Source: Salinicoccus halitifaciens
GTDB lineage: Bacteria > Bacillota > Bacilli > Staphylococcales > Salinicoccaceae
Length of the DNA stretch: 64,000 nt
Direction of reading: 5' to 3'
Assembly: GCF_021026095.1 (NCBI RefSeq)
Contig: NZ_JAJNCU010000001.1
Location: 124,001-188,000 of the forward strand
The notes below the pieces were generated by a model. It saw nothing but the letters and a program-made list of their open reading frames with translations, searched no databases and was not told the DNA's origin. Shown here in pieces: positions 1 to 9,437 of the stretch (position 1 is its first letter; each line of letters starts with the position of its first letter). The position numbers were made by a program, and so were the translations under genes.

Positions 1-1149
1 CCTTTCCATAACGGTAAACTGAATATCAACGAAGAAGATTTGAGCGATTCCGTCTTTTTGAAGGACGGCGAAGTGGTCGAACTGACCGATTACCTCGGCG
101 GATTCATCGGTTATGCGATGATGAGCTTTGAACAGAGGACACACGGCTGGGTTTTGTCACACGACAAAGATGCGCATATAGATGAAGCATTCATCAGGGA
201 AAAGATCACCGGGGCGATCGAGGACAGGACGCCGCTTTACAACCAGGAGGATACGGACGTCTTCCGCATCTTCAATGAAATCGGCGACGGCATCGGCGGC
301 CTGTCCATCGACAACTTCAACGGCCACCTGTTCATCACGTATTACTCTGCCGGGATCTATAAGATCCGCAATCTGGTCGTCCAGGTGCTGATAGAGGCAC
401 TCTCTCCGGACTCGATCACTGAGCAGACGAGATTTTCAATCGATGGCCGGATGCAGATCGAAAACAACCATGTGACGGGCAATGTGCCGGAAAAGATCGT
501 CGTGACCGAGAGCGGCATGCGCTTCAACGTGCACTTAAAGACCGGCCCGATGACCGGATTGTTCCTGGATCAGCGTGAGACGCGGAAGACGCTCCTCAAC
601 AATAAAAGATCTCATAACGAAACGTTCCTGAACCTCTTTTCATACAGCGGCTCCTTTTCAGTGGCAGCGGCCATGGCCGGGATGTCGACGACGAGCGTCG
701 ACCTTGCGGGGAGGACGACGGAACTCGTCACGGACAACTTCAATGTGAACGACCTGCCGCTCGACAACCACCATATCCATATCATGGATACTTTCGACTA
801 CCTCAAATATGCAGCGAGGAAAAACCATCAGTTCGATGTCATACTGATCGATCCGCCGAGCTTCAGCCGGAACAAGAAGAAAGTCTTTAAAGTCGGGCGT
901 GACTACCCACAGCTGATCCGCGAGGCGGTGAAAATATTGAAGCCCGGGGGCGAGCTGATCTTGAGCCAGAACCTGGAGACGTTCACGCTGAACCAGTTCA
1001 AAAAGCAGATTGATGAAACGATGAACGGCCTCGGCATCCGCTACACCCTGAAAGATGTCAAGGGGCTGCCGAAGGACTTCAAAACGACCAAAGGCTACAA
1101 GGGCGGCAAGTACTTGAAAATCGTCACGATAAAGCTTGCCAACGATTAG
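1..1149 (+). CDS. RlmI-type class I SAM-dependent rRNA (cytosine) methyltransferase, 5' end cut off by the window
   Basis: The reading frame is open from base 1, so the true start lies upstream; the first in-window start codon (TTG at 40) is probably internal. The visible part ends at a TAG/TAA-proximal stop at 1147-1149. It shows a Rossmann SAM-binding motif (NLFSYSGSFSVAAAMAG, about residue 200) and the catalytic-type DPPSFSRNKK motif of the RlmI/YwbD family, which methylates 23S rRNA cytosine. The N-terminal part that is present fits the region after a PUA domain. Most of the expected length of about 390 residues is here. The same gene lies upstream of ptsH in staphylococci, from memory. 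The family is clear; the exact target base is not shown by the sequence. Confidence 0.87.
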   Translation, partial: PFHNGKLNINEEDLSDSVFLKDGEVVELTDYLGGFIGYAMMSFEQRTHGWVLSHDKDAHIDEAFIREKITGAIEDRTPLYNQEDTDVFRIFNEIGDGIGGLSIDNFNGHLFITYYSAGIYKIRNLVVQVLIEALSPDSITEQTRFSIDGRMQIENNHVTGNVPEKIVVTESGMRFNVHLKTGPMTGLFLDQRETRKTLLNNKRSHNETFLNLFSYSGSFSVAAAMAGMSTTSVDLAGRTTELVTDNFNVNDLPLDNHHIHIMDTFDYLKYAARKNHQFDVILIDPPSFSRNKKKVFKVGRDYPQLIREAVKILKPGGELILSQNLETFTLNQFKKQIDETMNGLGIRYTLKDVKGLPKDFKTTKGYKGGKYLKIVTIKLAND

Positions 1150-1210
1150 AAAACAGGGATTTGGGTATTGTAAACACTAGATAAGTATTCTTATGGAGAG
1201 AGGGTTATTT

Positions 1211-1663
1211 ATGGTTCAATATCAAATCACTGAGCAGAATCTGAAGAAAAAGCAGGAAGAGGCGCAGGAACTGGTCAAGAAAAAAGCGAGGACCTCAGCC
1301 ATCGCCGCAATCCTCCCGATCCCGTTCCTTGATGTCGGCACAGATATGAAGCTGATGAAGGATATATACGGCGAGATCGAAGACATCTTCGAGGTGGACC
1401 ATGATGATGTATCCACGACGAGTGATGACCTCATGACACGTGCATGGGTGATGGCGACGAGCATCGGCAGTGAGCTGATGCGTAAAAACGTCACCCCGTT
1501 CGTCTTCCGCATATTCAGCAAAAAGCAGAAGTTCAGCCGGTTCGGCCTGGTGACACTCCTCGGCAATGTACTCGGAGCGGGCGTCAGCTACTTCCTGATG
1601 AAGAAACTCGGCGATGACCACATCGAACATGTGGTGGAGCATTTGAGGAACCAGGCAGCCTAA
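1211..1663 (+). CDS. Small conserved protein, DUF697-like, unknown function
   Basis: A protein of about 150 residues that I do not recognise with certainty. An ATG exists at 1193, but GGAGAGAGGG at 1195-1204 is a good ribosome binding site for the ATG at 1211, so I start there. The N-terminus is a charged helix rich in Lys, Glu and Gln, followed by a hydrophobic stretch with the LPIPFLDVGTD pattern seen in DUF697-type proteins. A second weakly hydrophobic segment with Gly (residues about 115-135) lies near the C-terminus. It may be a membrane-associated helical protein. It sits alone between the methyltransferase and ptsH with about 110 bases on the right that hold the ptsH promoter. Confidence 0.6.
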   Translation: MVQYQITEQNLKKKQEEAQELVKKKARTSAIAAILPIPFLDVGTDMKLMKDIYGEIEDIFEVDHDDVSTTSDDLMTRAWVMATSIGSELMRKNVTPFVFRIFSKKQKFSRFGLVTLLGNVLGAGVSYFLMKKLGDDHIEHVVEHLRNQAA

Positions 1664-1680
1664 ACCTCAGGACATTCTTG

Positions 1681-1711
1681 TTGGCAATCCCCCGGTCCAA
1701 GGTGATAAAAT
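1681..1711 (+). promoter_or_regulatory. Candidate SigA promoter of ptsHI
   Basis: TTGGCA at 1681-1686 and TAAAAT at 1706-1711 with a TG one base before the -10 element (extended -10). The 19-base spacer is long, so the extended -10 would be the main determinant. It is the best promoter-like sequence in the gap before ptsH. Confidence 0.4.
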
Positions 1712-1773
1712 CATATTAAGCAATGCTGTAAACACAATCAATTCATTTCACGACAAAAAGGAGATAATCAGCA

Positions 1774-2040
1774 ATGGAGCAAAAATCATATTTCATAACA
1801 GACGAAACAGGTATACATGCAAGGCCCGCAACCATCCTCGTACAGACGGCATCCAAGTTTGACTCGGATCTGCAGCTGGAGTACAACGGCAAGAAAGTCA
1901 ACCTGAAATCAATCATGGGTGTCATGTCACTCGGAGTGGGCAAAGATTCGGAAGTCACAGTCTATGCAGATGGGAATGATGAAGAAGAAGCACTGCAGGC
2001 AGTGACGGATACTCTTAGTAAAGAGGGGCTGACTGGCTGA
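1774..2040 (+). CDS. ptsH: Phosphocarrier protein HPr of the PTS
   Basis: An 88-residue HPr, the usual length. It carries phosphate from enzyme I to the sugar-specific EIIA domains. The active-site motif TGIHARPAT places His15 exactly, and NLKSIMGVM places the regulatory Ser46, the target of HPr kinase in Firmicutes; Ser46-phosphorylated HPr is the co-repressor partner of CcpA. Start is the ATG at 1774, 10 bases after AAAAAGGAG. The stop codon shares one base with the ATG of ptsI (TGATG), so the two are translationally coupled in one operon. Confidence 0.98.
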   Translation: MEQKSYFITDETGIHARPATILVQTASKFDSDLQLEYNGKKVNLKSIMGVMSLGVGKDSEVTVYADGNDEEEALQAVTDTLSKEGLTG

Positions 2041-3764
2041 TGTCAAAAATACTGAAAGGGATCGGCGCAAGTGACGGCATTGCGATTTCAAAAGCCTACT
2101 CACTCGTCGAACCCGACCTGAATTTCACCAAAACTTCAATCGACGGCAGTGCATCGGCAGATGAAGTGCAGAAATTCAAAAACAGCCTCCACGAGACGAA
2201 AGTGGAGGTCACCAAAATCCGCAACTATGCAGAGGAGACCGTAGGGCCTGAGCATGCAGCGATTTTCGAAGCACACCTCATGGTCCTGGATGATCCGGAA
2301 TTCGTCGGCCCGATCGAAGAGAAGATCACCGGCGGTCATAGTGCACCGCAGGCACTCGTCGAGGTGCGCGACCAGTATTTGAAGACTTTTGAAGAGATGG
2401 ATAATGAATACATGAGGGAGCGCGCAGCGGACATCAAGGATGTGTCGAAGCGCCTGCTTGCACACCTGCTCGGACGCACCCTGCCGGACCCGGCATCGAT
2501 CGATGAGGAAGTCATCATCGTGGCAGACGACTTGACGCCTTCCGACACCGCACAGCTCGACAAGCGGTTCGTGAAAGGCTTTGTGACGAATGCAGGCGGC
2601 CGTACATCGCATTCTGCGATCATGGCACGGTCCCTTGAGATTCCTGCGGTCGTCGGCACAAAAGAGGTGACGTCTGCTGTCAATGACGGCGATATCGTGA
2701 TCGTCGACGGGACGGCCGGGGACGTCATCGCCGGGGCGGATGAAAAGGAAATCAAGGCCTACGAGCTGAAGACGAACGAGCTTAAGCGCGAGCGTGAAAC
2801 CCTTCTTGAACTGAAAGATGATGAGACTGAGACGCAGGACGGCATCACGGTCGAGCTCGGCGCGAACATCGGTACGCCGGATGACGTCGAGGGCGTGCTT
2901 GCCAACGGCGCCGAAGGCATCGGCCTGTTCCGCACCGAGTTCCTCTATATGGGACGCGACAAGCTGCCGACTGAAGATGAGCAGTATGAAGCATACAAGA
3001 CCGTGCTTGAAAAGATGGACGATAAACCCGTCGTCGTCAGGACGATCGACATCGGCGGCGACAAGGAAGTGCCGGCCCTCGATATGCCGAAGGAGCTCAA
3101 TCCCTTCCTCGGCTACAGAGCCATCCGTATGGCCCTCGGCAATAAAGAGCTCTTCAGGACGCAGCTGCGTGCACTGCTCCGTGCAAGTGTACACGGGAAT
3201 CTGAAGATCATGTTCCCGATGATCGCCACTATCCAGGAATTCGAAGAGGCGAAGGCACTGCTCATCGAGTGCAGGGATGAACTGAAGGCGGACAAGGTGG
3301 ATGTCAAAGATGATATAGAGACAGGCATCATGGTGGAGATCCCGTCTGCTGCCATCCTTGCGGATGAATTCGCAAAAGTGGTGGACTTCTTCAGCATCGG
3401 CACAAACGACCTGATCCAGTATACATTCGCTGCAGACCGGATGAATGAGAACGTATCCTATCTGTACCAGCCTTACCACCCGGCATTGCTGCGGCTGATC
3501 GACAACGTCGTCAAAGCCGCACACCGCGAGGACAAATGGGTCGGCATGTGCGGCGAGATGGCGGGGGATTCGACTGCCATGCCGCTCCTCATCGGCCTCG
3601 GCCTCGATGAGCTTTCAATGAGTGCAGGCAGTGTGCTGAAAGCACGCAGCCAGATCAAAAACCTTAAAAAGACGGATATGGAGCATCTGGTTGAAGCGGC
3701 CCTCCGTTCACCGGATTCAGATACGGTGACCGCGCTTGTCAAAGAGTATACCGAACGTCTGTAA
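2040..3764 (+). CDS. ptsI: Phosphoenolpyruvate-protein phosphotransferase, PTS enzyme I
   Basis: A 574-residue enzyme I of normal length. It takes phosphate from PEP and passes it to HPr. Residues 1-220 form the HPr-interacting and phospho-His domains with the active His191 in GGRTSHSA. The C-terminal PEP-binding barrel has the conserved [12 protein letters not shown] segment and the GMCGEMAGD motif holding the catalytic Cys. The ATG overlaps the ptsH stop by one base. A strong terminator follows, so ptsHI ends here. Confidence 0.98.
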   Translation: MSKILKGIGASDGIAISKAYSLVEPDLNFTKTSIDGSASADEVQKFKNSLHETKVEVTKIRNYAEETVGPEHAAIFEAHLMVLDDPEFVGPIEEKITGGHSAPQALVEVRDQYLKTFEEMDNEYMRERAADIKDVSKRLLAHLLGRTLPDPASIDEEVIIVADDLTPSDTAQLDKRFVKGFVTNAGGRTSHSAIMARSLEIPAVVGTKEVTSAVNDGDIVIVDGTAGDVIAGADEKEIKAYELKTNELKRERETLLELKDDETETQDGITVELGANIGTPDDVEGVLANGAEGIGLFRTEFLYMGRDKLPTEDEQYEAYKTVLEKMDDKPVVVRTIDIGGDKEVPALDMPKELNPFLGYRAIRMALGNKELFRTQLRALLRASVHGNLKIMFPMIATIQEFEEAKALLIECRDELKADKVDVKDDIETGIMVEIPSAAILADEFAKVVDFFSIGTNDLIQYTFAADRMNENVSYLYQPYHPALLRLIDNVVKAAHREDKWVGMCGEMAGDSTAMPLLIGLGLDELSMSAGSVLKARSQIKNLKKTDMEHLVEAALRSPDSDTVTALVKEYTERL

Positions 3765-3773
3765 TGTGCACAC

Positions 3774-3823
3774 GGCACATGAATTTCACGCTATCCGACT
3801 GTGAATTTTCATGTGCCTTTTTT
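3774..3823 (+). terminator. Intrinsic terminator of ptsHI
   Basis: GGCACATGAA and TTCAC pair with GTGAA and TTCATGTGCC around a 2-base bulge, followed by a run of seven T. Confidence 0.9.
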
Positions 3824-3878
3824 TATTTCACCGGGAATATATCCGCATTTTGATGGCGATAAATTGTCTTTTATTTTA

Positions 3879-3896
3879 TTGAACATTTTTTCACAA
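3879..3896 (+). promoter_or_regulatory. Rex-like operator upstream of cydAB
   Basis: TTGAACATTTTTTCACAA matches the Gram-positive Rex consensus TTGTGAAWWWWTTCACAA at 15 of 18 positions, with a perfect right half. It lies about 55-70 bases before the likely cydA start point. Rex is the NADH/NAD-sensing repressor that controls cyd genes in Bacillus. A 10-base perfect palindrome (ACAATATTGT, 3893-3902) overlaps its right edge. Confidence 0.55.
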
Positions 3897-3914
3897 TATT
3901 GTCATGGATGAGAA

Positions 3915-3942
3915 TTGAAATCCGGTGATTTGGATATATAAT
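3915..3942 (+). promoter_or_regulatory. SigA-type promoter of cydAB
   Basis: TTGAAA at 3915-3920, 16-base spacer, TATAAT at 3937-3942. The predicted start point is just upstream of the AAGGAG ribosome binding site. Confidence 0.65.
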
Positions 3943-3971
3943 GAGGGATACGGATATAAGGAGTGATAAAA

Positions 3972-5321
3972 GTGGATGATGTTCTATTAGGACGCATAAT
4001 AACGGCGAGTACACTCAGTTTCCACATAATCTTCGCCACTTTGGGTGTCGGCATACCAATCGTTATTATGGTCATGGAATTTTTGGGTATTAAAAATAAA
4101 GACTCCCAGTATATGACTATGGCAAGACGGATTGCCAAAGGATTCACCGTAACGATCGCAGTCGGGGTCGTGACGGGGACCATCATCGGCCTGCAGCTGT
4201 CGCTGATATGGCCGGACTTCATGAGGCTCGGCGGACAGCTCATCGCACTGCCTCTGTTCATGGAAACATTTGCGTTTTTCTTTGAAGCTATATTCCTGGG
4301 TATTTTCCTATATACATGGAACCGGTTCAAAAACCCTTGGCATCACTGGTTATTGAACATTCCAATCGTCATCGGTTCAACTTTGTCGGCGGTGTTCATC
4401 ACATCTGTGAACTCATTCATGAATACGCCTGCCGGATTCGATTTGGCCGAAGACGCATTCGTCAACGTCGACCCGATTGCGGCGATGTTCAACCCGTCGG
4501 TCTACGTGAGGGTCTTCCACGTCGTGGCAACGGCCTATATGACCGCAGCATTCATACTTGCATCGATTGCAGCATTCAAGCTGATCAAAAATAAATTCAA
4601 AAAAGACCGCGAATATCATATGAAGGGTCTGAAAGTGACGATGGCCATCGGCCTTGTCATGAGTTTACTTACAATAGTCGCAGGAGACTTCTCAGCGAAA
4701 TTCCTCCACAATGAGCAGCCGGAAAAACTGGCCGCGATGGAGTGGCATTTCGAGACTGAGCCTTATGCCGATCTGGTCCTGTTCGGCGTGCTTGATGAAG
4801 AGACACAGGAAGTGAATTACGCGCTTAGGATCCCGTGGGCGCTCAGCTTCCTGTCGGGCAACTCCTTTGATACGGAGGTGACCGGTCTGAATGACATACC
4901 GGAAGAAGAACATCCGCCCATGGTCATCCATTATTTCTTTGACCTGATGGTGTTCTTCGGGATGTATGCCTTCGGCGTCTCGGTGATCTACTTCATCGTC
5001 AAGAAGTTCACCCGCTTTAACGAACACCATCCGGCGCTGCTGTATGCATACTTCCTGACCGGACCGCTGTCCATGATGGCGATCGAGGCAGGCTGGTTCC
5101 TGGCGGAGATGGGGCGTCAGCCATGGATCATACGGGGTTATATGCGGGTGGCGGAAGCCGTCACCAATGCGGATGGACTCGGCCTCGTGCTGATTGCATT
5201 CATCATCCTGTACATCATACTCGGATTCACATGTGCCTATGTACTGATCAAGATGTTCAACAACAGTTCGGCGGAAGCTTCGCGTGCGGAATATTACGGT
5301 GAGGGAGTGGATGCCAAATGA
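3972..5321 (+). CDS. cydA: Cytochrome bd quinol oxidase subunit I
   Basis: About 449 residues with roughly nine membrane segments. It is the heme-bearing subunit of the bd oxidase, reducing O2 at the expense of quinol in the cytoplasmic membrane. The early His in SFHIIFATLG and the GRQPW motif before IIRGYMR are family hallmarks. The Q-loop region is short. A GTG at 3963 is in frame, but AAGGAG at 3958-3963 is 8 bases before the GTG at 3972, so I take the latter. The stop overlaps the ATG of cydB by four bases (ATGA). A Rex-like box lies upstream, which would tie expression to low oxygen or high NADH. Confidence 0.93.
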   Translation: MDDVLLGRIITASTLSFHIIFATLGVGIPIVIMVMEFLGIKNKDSQYMTMARRIAKGFTVTIAVGVVTGTIIGLQLSLIWPDFMRLGGQLIALPLFMETFAFFFEAIFLGIFLYTWNRFKNPWHHWLLNIPIVIGSTLSAVFITSVNSFMNTPAGFDLAEDAFVNVDPIAAMFNPSVYVRVFHVVATAYMTAAFILASIAAFKLIKNKFKKDREYHMKGLKVTMAIGLVMSLLTIVAGDFSAKFLHNEQPEKLAAMEWHFETEPYADLVLFGVLDEETQEVNYALRIPWALSFLSGNSFDTEVTGLNDIPEEEHPPMVIHYFFDLMVFFGMYAFGVSVIYFIVKKFTRFNEHHPALLYAYFLTGPLSMMAIEAGWFLAEMGRQPWIIRGYMRVAEAVTNADGLGLVLIAFIILYIILGFTCAYVLIKMFNNSSAEASRAEYYGEGVDAK

Positions 5322-6352
5322 TGGATCTGAATTATGAATTGATCGGAATCACGGTGCTCTGGACTTTCCTGTACGGCTATATCATCGTTGCGGCGATCGA
5401 TTTCGGGGCCGGGTTCTTCAACTACTATGCGATAGAGACAGGCCAGCACCGGACGGTCAGCCATATCATCCAGCGCTATTTGAGCCCGGTCTGGGAAGTG
5501 ACGAACGTATTCTTCGTGTTCTTCTTCGTGGGCATCGTCGGATTCTATCCGGACACCGCGTACTATCTCGGGACCACGCTGTTGATACCGGGGAGCATCG
5601 CACTGATCCTCCTCGCGATACGCGGAAGCTACTATGCATTCAACGCGAGTGCGACGAAACCGCGTAAATCCTGGGCATTCCTGTACGGGGTGACGGGGCT
5701 TCTGATCCCGGCATCACTGTCGGTGGTGCTGGTGATCTCGGAAGGCGGATATATATACGAGGACGGCGACGGGGTGCAGCTGAACATACAGGAGCTGTTC
5801 TTCAGTTCCTATGCATGGACGATCGTGTTCCTTGCGATCATCCTTGTATTGTATATCTCCAGCGGATTCCTGACGTACTATGCATCAAAGGCGAAAAATA
5901 AAGACGCCATGGAGACGTTCAGGAACTGGTTTCTGATCTGGTCGCTGCCGATGCTTGTGATCAGCCAGTTCACTTTCCTGAGCCTCAGGGAGCACAACTA
6001 TGAGCACTTCCAGTCGGCACAGGATTACTGGTATTTATTCGGCCTGAGCCTGCTTGCGATGATCATCGCGGTCTTCCTGATCTGGAAGAAGCGGAACTTC
6101 GGCCTTGCATTCATCATGATCATGCTGCAGTTCGGATTTGCGTTTTACGGCTACGGCATCAGCAAGCTGCCGTATATACTGTATCCTTACATCGACATCA
6201 ACACGAGCGTTGTGAACGAAGCGATGGCATTCAGCCTGACGGTCGCCTTCGTCCTCGGTCTGTTGCTGCTCATACCGAGCCTCATCCTCCTCCTCAGACT
6301 CTTCATCTTCAATGCGGAGTATGTGGAAGGTAAGAATGAGGAAGGATACTGA
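5318..6352 (+). CDS. cydB: Cytochrome bd quinol oxidase subunit II
   Basis: A 344-residue membrane protein of the CydB family with eight to nine hydrophobic segments. It pairs with CydA to form the oxidase. The N-terminal YGYIIVAAIDFGAGFF segment matches the family's conserved start, which normally reads as W..L....L.G...L.GFD.G. Translation is coupled to cydA through a 4-base overlap, with tandem ATG codons at 5318 and 5321. No cydCD follows, as in staphylococci; the operon ends at the terminator just downstream. Confidence 0.92.
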   Translation: MMDLNYELIGITVLWTFLYGYIIVAAIDFGAGFFNYYAIETGQHRTVSHIIQRYLSPVWEVTNVFFVFFFVGIVGFYPDTAYYLGTTLLIPGSIALILLAIRGSYYAFNASATKPRKSWAFLYGVTGLLIPASLSVVLVISEGGYIYEDGDGVQLNIQELFFSSYAWTIVFLAIILVLYISSGFLTYYASKAKNKDAMETFRNWFLIWSLPMLVISQFTFLSLREHNYEHFQSAQDYWYLFGLSLLAMIIAVFLIWKKRNFGLAFIMIMLQFGFAFYGYGISKLPYILYPYIDINTSVVNEAMAFSLTVAFVLGLLLLIPSLILLLRLFIFNAEYVEGKNEEGY

Positions 6353-6358
6353 TTTGCA

Positions 6359-6387
6359 CCGCGTCCCGGAAAGGGGCGCGGTTTTTT
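6359..6387 (+). terminator. Intrinsic terminator of cydAB
   Basis: CCGCGTCCC pairs with GGGGCGCGG (one G-U pair) around GGAAA/AA, followed by TTTTTT. Confidence 0.9.
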
Positions 6388-6397
6388 AATTTATATG

Positions 6398-6425
6398 TTG
6401 AATTCTGCAGTGAGAAGTTTATTAT
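6398..6425 (+). promoter_or_regulatory. Candidate SigA promoter of ktrC
   Basis: TTGAAT at 6398-6403 and TATTAT at 6420-6425 with a 16-base spacer, directly after the cydAB terminator. Confidence 0.45.
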
Positions 6426-6472
6426 ATGAATTATGATCATGAAGATGTTTCAATGAAGCGGAGGAGTCGGAA

Positions 6473-7132
6473 ATGAAGAAGGAATTTGCGGTGATCGGGC
6501 TTGGCAGGTTCGGCGGCAGCATAGTGGAGGAACTGAATGAACTGGATGCCAATGTGCTGGCGATAGACAGGGACCCTGAGCGGGTGAAGGATTTTCAGGA
6601 TATCGCGACCGAATCGGTGATCGCCGATACGACGGAGGAGTCCGTCCTGAAAGATCTCGGGCTCAGGAACTTTGACCATGTCATCGTGGCGATCGGTGAC
6701 AACATCCAGTCGAGCATACTGACGACACTCCTCCTGAAGGACATCGGCGTCAAGAGTGTGACGGTGAAGGCCCAGAGCACATATCATGCGCGGGTGCTCG
6801 ATAAGATCGGTGCGGATTATGTCGTCCATCCCGAACGCGACATGGGGCGACGCATCGCGCATAAGATGATGTCGAGCTCCGTATTGGATTATATCGAACT
6901 GAGCAACGAATATTCAGTCGTGGAATACCTCGCCGGCAAGAAGCTCGCCGGACGGTCGATCCTTGAACTGAACATCCGCGCGGTCTACGGCATCAGCATC
7001 ATCGCGATCAAGCGGGGTAAGGACATCCTTATCTCCCCGGATCCGAACCTCGAGATCGAGCGGGATGATATACTGATCGCCATCGGCGAAGACAGTGACC
7101 TCACCGCCTTTGAGAAAAAGATGATGGATTAA
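6473..7132 (+). CDS. ktrC: Ktr potassium uptake system regulatory subunit (RCK, KtrA/KtrC type)
   Basis: A 219-residue cytosolic RCK protein. An N-terminal NAD/ATP-binding Rossmann domain starts with the GLGRFG loop (residues 9-14), and a C-terminal RCK_C domain (from about residue 135) would bind a ligand such as c-di-AMP in the family. It gates a KtrB/KtrD membrane subunit, which is not in this window. Its place after cydB is the place of ktrC in staphylococci, which is why I prefer KtrC to KtrA. Start is the ATG after AGGAGTCGGAA. Potassium uptake is central to salt tolerance. Confidence 0.85.
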   Translation: MKKEFAVIGLGRFGGSIVEELNELDANVLAIDRDPERVKDFQDIATESVIADTTEESVLKDLGLRNFDHVIVAIGDNIQSSILTTLLLKDIGVKSVTVKAQSTYHARVLDKIGADYVVHPERDMGRRIAHKMMSSSVLDYIELSNEYSVVEYLAGKKLAGRSILELNIRAVYGISIIAIKRGKDILISPDPNLEIERDDILIAIGEDSDLTAFEKKMMD

Positions 7133-7173
7133 GTTAAATTTCATGCAAATAAAAATCATATCAGACACGGGAA

Positions 7174-7206
7174 AGAGGCCGGGCATAAGACGCCAGCCTC
7201 TTTTTT
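7174..7206 (+). terminator. Terminator of ktrC
   Basis: AGAGGC pairs with GCCTCT across a 15-base loop, followed by TTTTTT. Confidence 0.75.
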
Positions 7207-7227
7207 GCCGTGGGGCCGGGCAGTGCC

Positions 7228-7414
7228 GTTTAGTTACGAAATTTTCCAAGCTTAACTAAACACTACCAGGTTCCAGACGTTTAGTTAGGAGATTTTCCCG
7301 CCACAACTAAACACTACTGGTTCCCAAACGTTTAGTTACGAGATTTTCCAGCCACAACTAAACACTACTGGTTCCCAAACGTTTAGTTACGAGACTGTCC
7401 GGCCACAACTAAAC
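7228..7414. repeat. Array 1: four tandem 51-bp units with GTTTAGTT...AACTAAAC ends
   Basis: Units begin at 7228, 7279, 7330 and 7381, exactly 51 bases apart. Each has a 34-base core that opens with GTTTAGTT and closes with its inverse complement AACTAAAC, enclosing 18 bases (for example ACGAGATTTTCCAGCCAC in the third copy). The 17-base linker is also conserved (ACTACTGGTTCCCAAAC in copies 2 and 3). Copies 2-4 are nearly identical and copy 1 differs most. In-frame stops rule out a repeated peptide in the obvious frames. The array lies between the facing terminators of ktrC and rnjA. A second array at 30412-30751 has the same geometry. Confidence 0.95.
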
Positions 7415-7443
7415 GCCACCCGCGCCCCCGCATCACCAGCACA

Positions 7444-7470
7444 CAAAAAAACCGGGACAAAAGTCCCGGC
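7444..7470 (-). terminator. Terminator of rpoY-rnjA
   Basis: On the minus strand GCCGGGAC pairs with GTCCCGG around TTTT, followed by seven T. Confidence 0.9.
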
Positions 7471-7481
7471 TTCATGCATAT

Positions 7482-9173
7482 TTATTTCTTCTGAAGTTTT
7501 TCGTCGTTGACCCTCATGATCATCGGAAGAATCATCGGGCTGCGTTTGGTCTTTCTGTACAGGTGCTGGCTGAGTTCTTCGATGATGACCTGTTTGACGT
7601 TGAACCATTCGACCTTATCTTTGGATTCGAGGAGTTTATTGACGTCGTCTTTGATCTTCTTCTCGGCGCTGCGGATCAGTCCGTAGGATTCGCGCATGTA
7701 GACGAATCCGCGGGAGATGATGTCCGGTCCGCTGAGGAGCTTTTTATTCTTGAAGTCGATGGAGACGACGACGATTGCGAGTCCTTCTTCGGACAAGTCC
7801 TTGCGGTCGCGCAGGACGATGTTGCCGATGTCCCCGATGCCGATGCCGTCGACGAAGACGGTGCCGGCCTGGACGCGGTGGCTCAAGCGTGCCGAATCCT
7901 TCGTCAGCGCAAGCACGTCGCCGAGTTCCATGAGGAATACGTCCTCTTCTGCCATGCCTGTCGAGACGGCGAGGTCCTTATGGAGCTTCAGCATGCGGTA
8001 CTCGCCGTGGATCGGCATGAAGTACTTCGGCCTGATCAGGCGGAGCATGAGTTTCTGCTCCTCCTGGGAACCGTGCCCCGACGTATGGATATTGGATAAG
8101 CGGCCGTGGATAACGTCCGCGCCTGCTTTGAAGAGCGAGTTGATCGTACGGTTGACGCTCAATGTGTTGCCCGGGATCGGTGATGAACTGAATATGACCG
8201 TATCATCCGGGATGATGCTGATCTGACGGTGCGTGCCGTTCGCGATCCTTGAAAGGGCGGCCATCGGCTCACCCTGGGAGCCTGTACACAGGATCATGAC
8301 TTTGTGTTTTTCGATCTTGTTGATCATCTTCGGCTCGATGAACGTCTCAGGCGGCGCCTTGATGTAGCCGAGCTCGGTGCCGATCCTGATGTTGTTCTCC
8401 ATGCTGCGTCCGAAGATGCAGATTTTACGGTCGAGCTTCACAGCGGCGTCGATCGCCTGCTGCACACGGTATATGTTCGATGCGAATGTCGCAAAGATGA
8501 TCCTCCCCGTACATTTCCTGAAGATGTCCTCGACATTCTGGCCGACCGCCTTTTCACTGATCGTGAAGTTCGGGACGGTCGCATTCGTCGAATCCGACAG
8601 GAGGCACAATACGCCTTCTTCGCCGAGCTGTGCCATCTTCGCGATGTTTGCAGGCTCACCGACCGGTGTGAAGTCGAATTTGAAGTCGCCGGTATGGACG
8701 ATGTTGCCTTCCGGTGTCCTTACGACGACGCCGTATGCCTCCGGTATGGAGTGGGTGACGAGGAAGAAGTCGACGGTCATATTGCCGAAGTCGAGTACGG
8801 TGTCCTCCTGGACTTCGTGCAGTTCCGCCGTACGCAGCAGACGATGCTCCTCCAGTTTGTTGCGTATCAGCCCGAGTGCGAGCGGGCCGGAATATATCGG
8901 TACGTTCAGCTCTTTCAATAAATACGGTATCCCGCCGATGTGGTCCTCATGCCCATGCGTGACGACGAGCGCTTTGATCTTATGTTTGTTTTCGATCAGG
9001 TAGCTGTAGTCGGGTATGACATAGTCGATTCCGAGCTGCTCGTCATCCGGGAACTTGATCCCGGCGTCGATGATGATGATTTCGTCTTTGTATTCGACGC
9101 AGTAGGTGTTCTTGCCGATTTCACCAAGACCGCCCAGCGCGAATACGCCGACTTCCTGTTTTTCGAGTGCCAT
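7482..9173 (-). CDS. rnjA: Ribonuclease J1
   Basis: A 563-residue metallo-beta-lactamase/beta-CASP ribonuclease of standard length. It acts as 5'-3' exonuclease and endonuclease in mRNA decay and rRNA maturation. The zinc ligands sit in HGHEDH (residues 73-78); later family motifs include LLSDSTNA, the [13 protein letters not shown] segment of the beta-CASP domain and HTSGHGS near residue 365. The start ATG shares one base with the stop of rpoY (TAATG) and is preceded by AAGGTGGAG inside rpoY, so it is the second gene of a two-gene operon. The pairing of rpoY and rnjA is conserved in Firmicutes. Confidence 0.96.
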   Translation of the reverse strand: MALEKQEVGVFALGGLGEIGKNTYCVEYKDEIIIIDAGIKFPDDEQLGIDYVIPDYSYLIENKHKIKALVVTHGHEDHIGGIPYLLKELNVPIYSGPLALGLIRNKLEEHRLLRTAELHEVQEDTVLDFGNMTVDFFLVTHSIPEAYGVVVRTPEGNIVHTGDFKFDFTPVGEPANIAKMAQLGEEGVLCLLSDSTNATVPNFTISEKAVGQNVEDIFRKCTGRIIFATFASNIYRVQQAIDAAVKLDRKICIFGRSMENNIRIGTELGYIKAPPETFIEPKMINKIEKHKVMILCTGSQGEPMAALSRIANGTHRQISIIPDDTVIFSSSPIPGNTLSVNRTINSLFKAGADVIHGRLSNIHTSGHGSQEEQKLMLRLIRPKYFMPIHGEYRMLKLHKDLAVSTGMAEEDVFLMELGDVLALTKDSARLSHRVQAGTVFVDGIGIGDIGNIVLRDRKDLSEEGLAIVVVSIDFKNKKLLSGPDIISRGFVYMRESYGLIRSAEKKIKDDVNKLLESKDKVEWFNVKQVIIEELSQHLYRKTKRSPMILPMIMRVNDEKLQKK

Positions 9174-9388
9174 TATAAATTCTCCACCTTAAATTGTGAA
9201 TTGTTTTCTTTTTCGTAATTCAGGTGAGCATCGCTGAGTTCCTCGATGAATTCGATGTTGTAGCCCGAGTCGCTTAAAATCCTGCGCACTTCCGACTCTG
9301 ATTCGGCTTCGAAATATTTTGTGGACGTATCTTCACGGATGATGCGGTCTGTCAGGTTTTCCTGGTAAAACACTTTGAATACTGCCAT
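9173..9388 (-). CDS. rpoY: RNA polymerase epsilon subunit
   Basis: A protein of about 71 residues matching the RpoY/YkzG family (FKVFYQEN start, [12 protein letters not shown] and GYNIEF segments). It binds RNA polymerase near the omega-side of the enzyme in Firmicutes. An in-frame ATG at 9394 is only two bases from the GGAG motif, so the next ATG (9388), 8 bases away, is the better start. The stop overlaps the rnjA start by one base. Confidence 0.88.
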   Translation of the reverse strand: MAVFKVFYQENLTDRIIREDTSTKYFEAESESEVRRILSDSGYNIEFIEELSDAHLNYEKENNSQFKVENL

Positions 9389-9437
9389 TTTCATTTCTCC
9401 TTCTTTATAAATATATATTGGTTTTTATTATCATCAA

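Noticed and set aside
2136-3524. 462-codon open frame antisense to ptsI
   Set aside because: A by-product of G/C-rich codon use in ptsI; no ribosome binding site, no family features.
7228-7414. CRISPR array
   Set aside because: The linkers are as conserved as the cores, so there are no unique spacers, and no cas genes are nearby. The same applies to 30412-30751.
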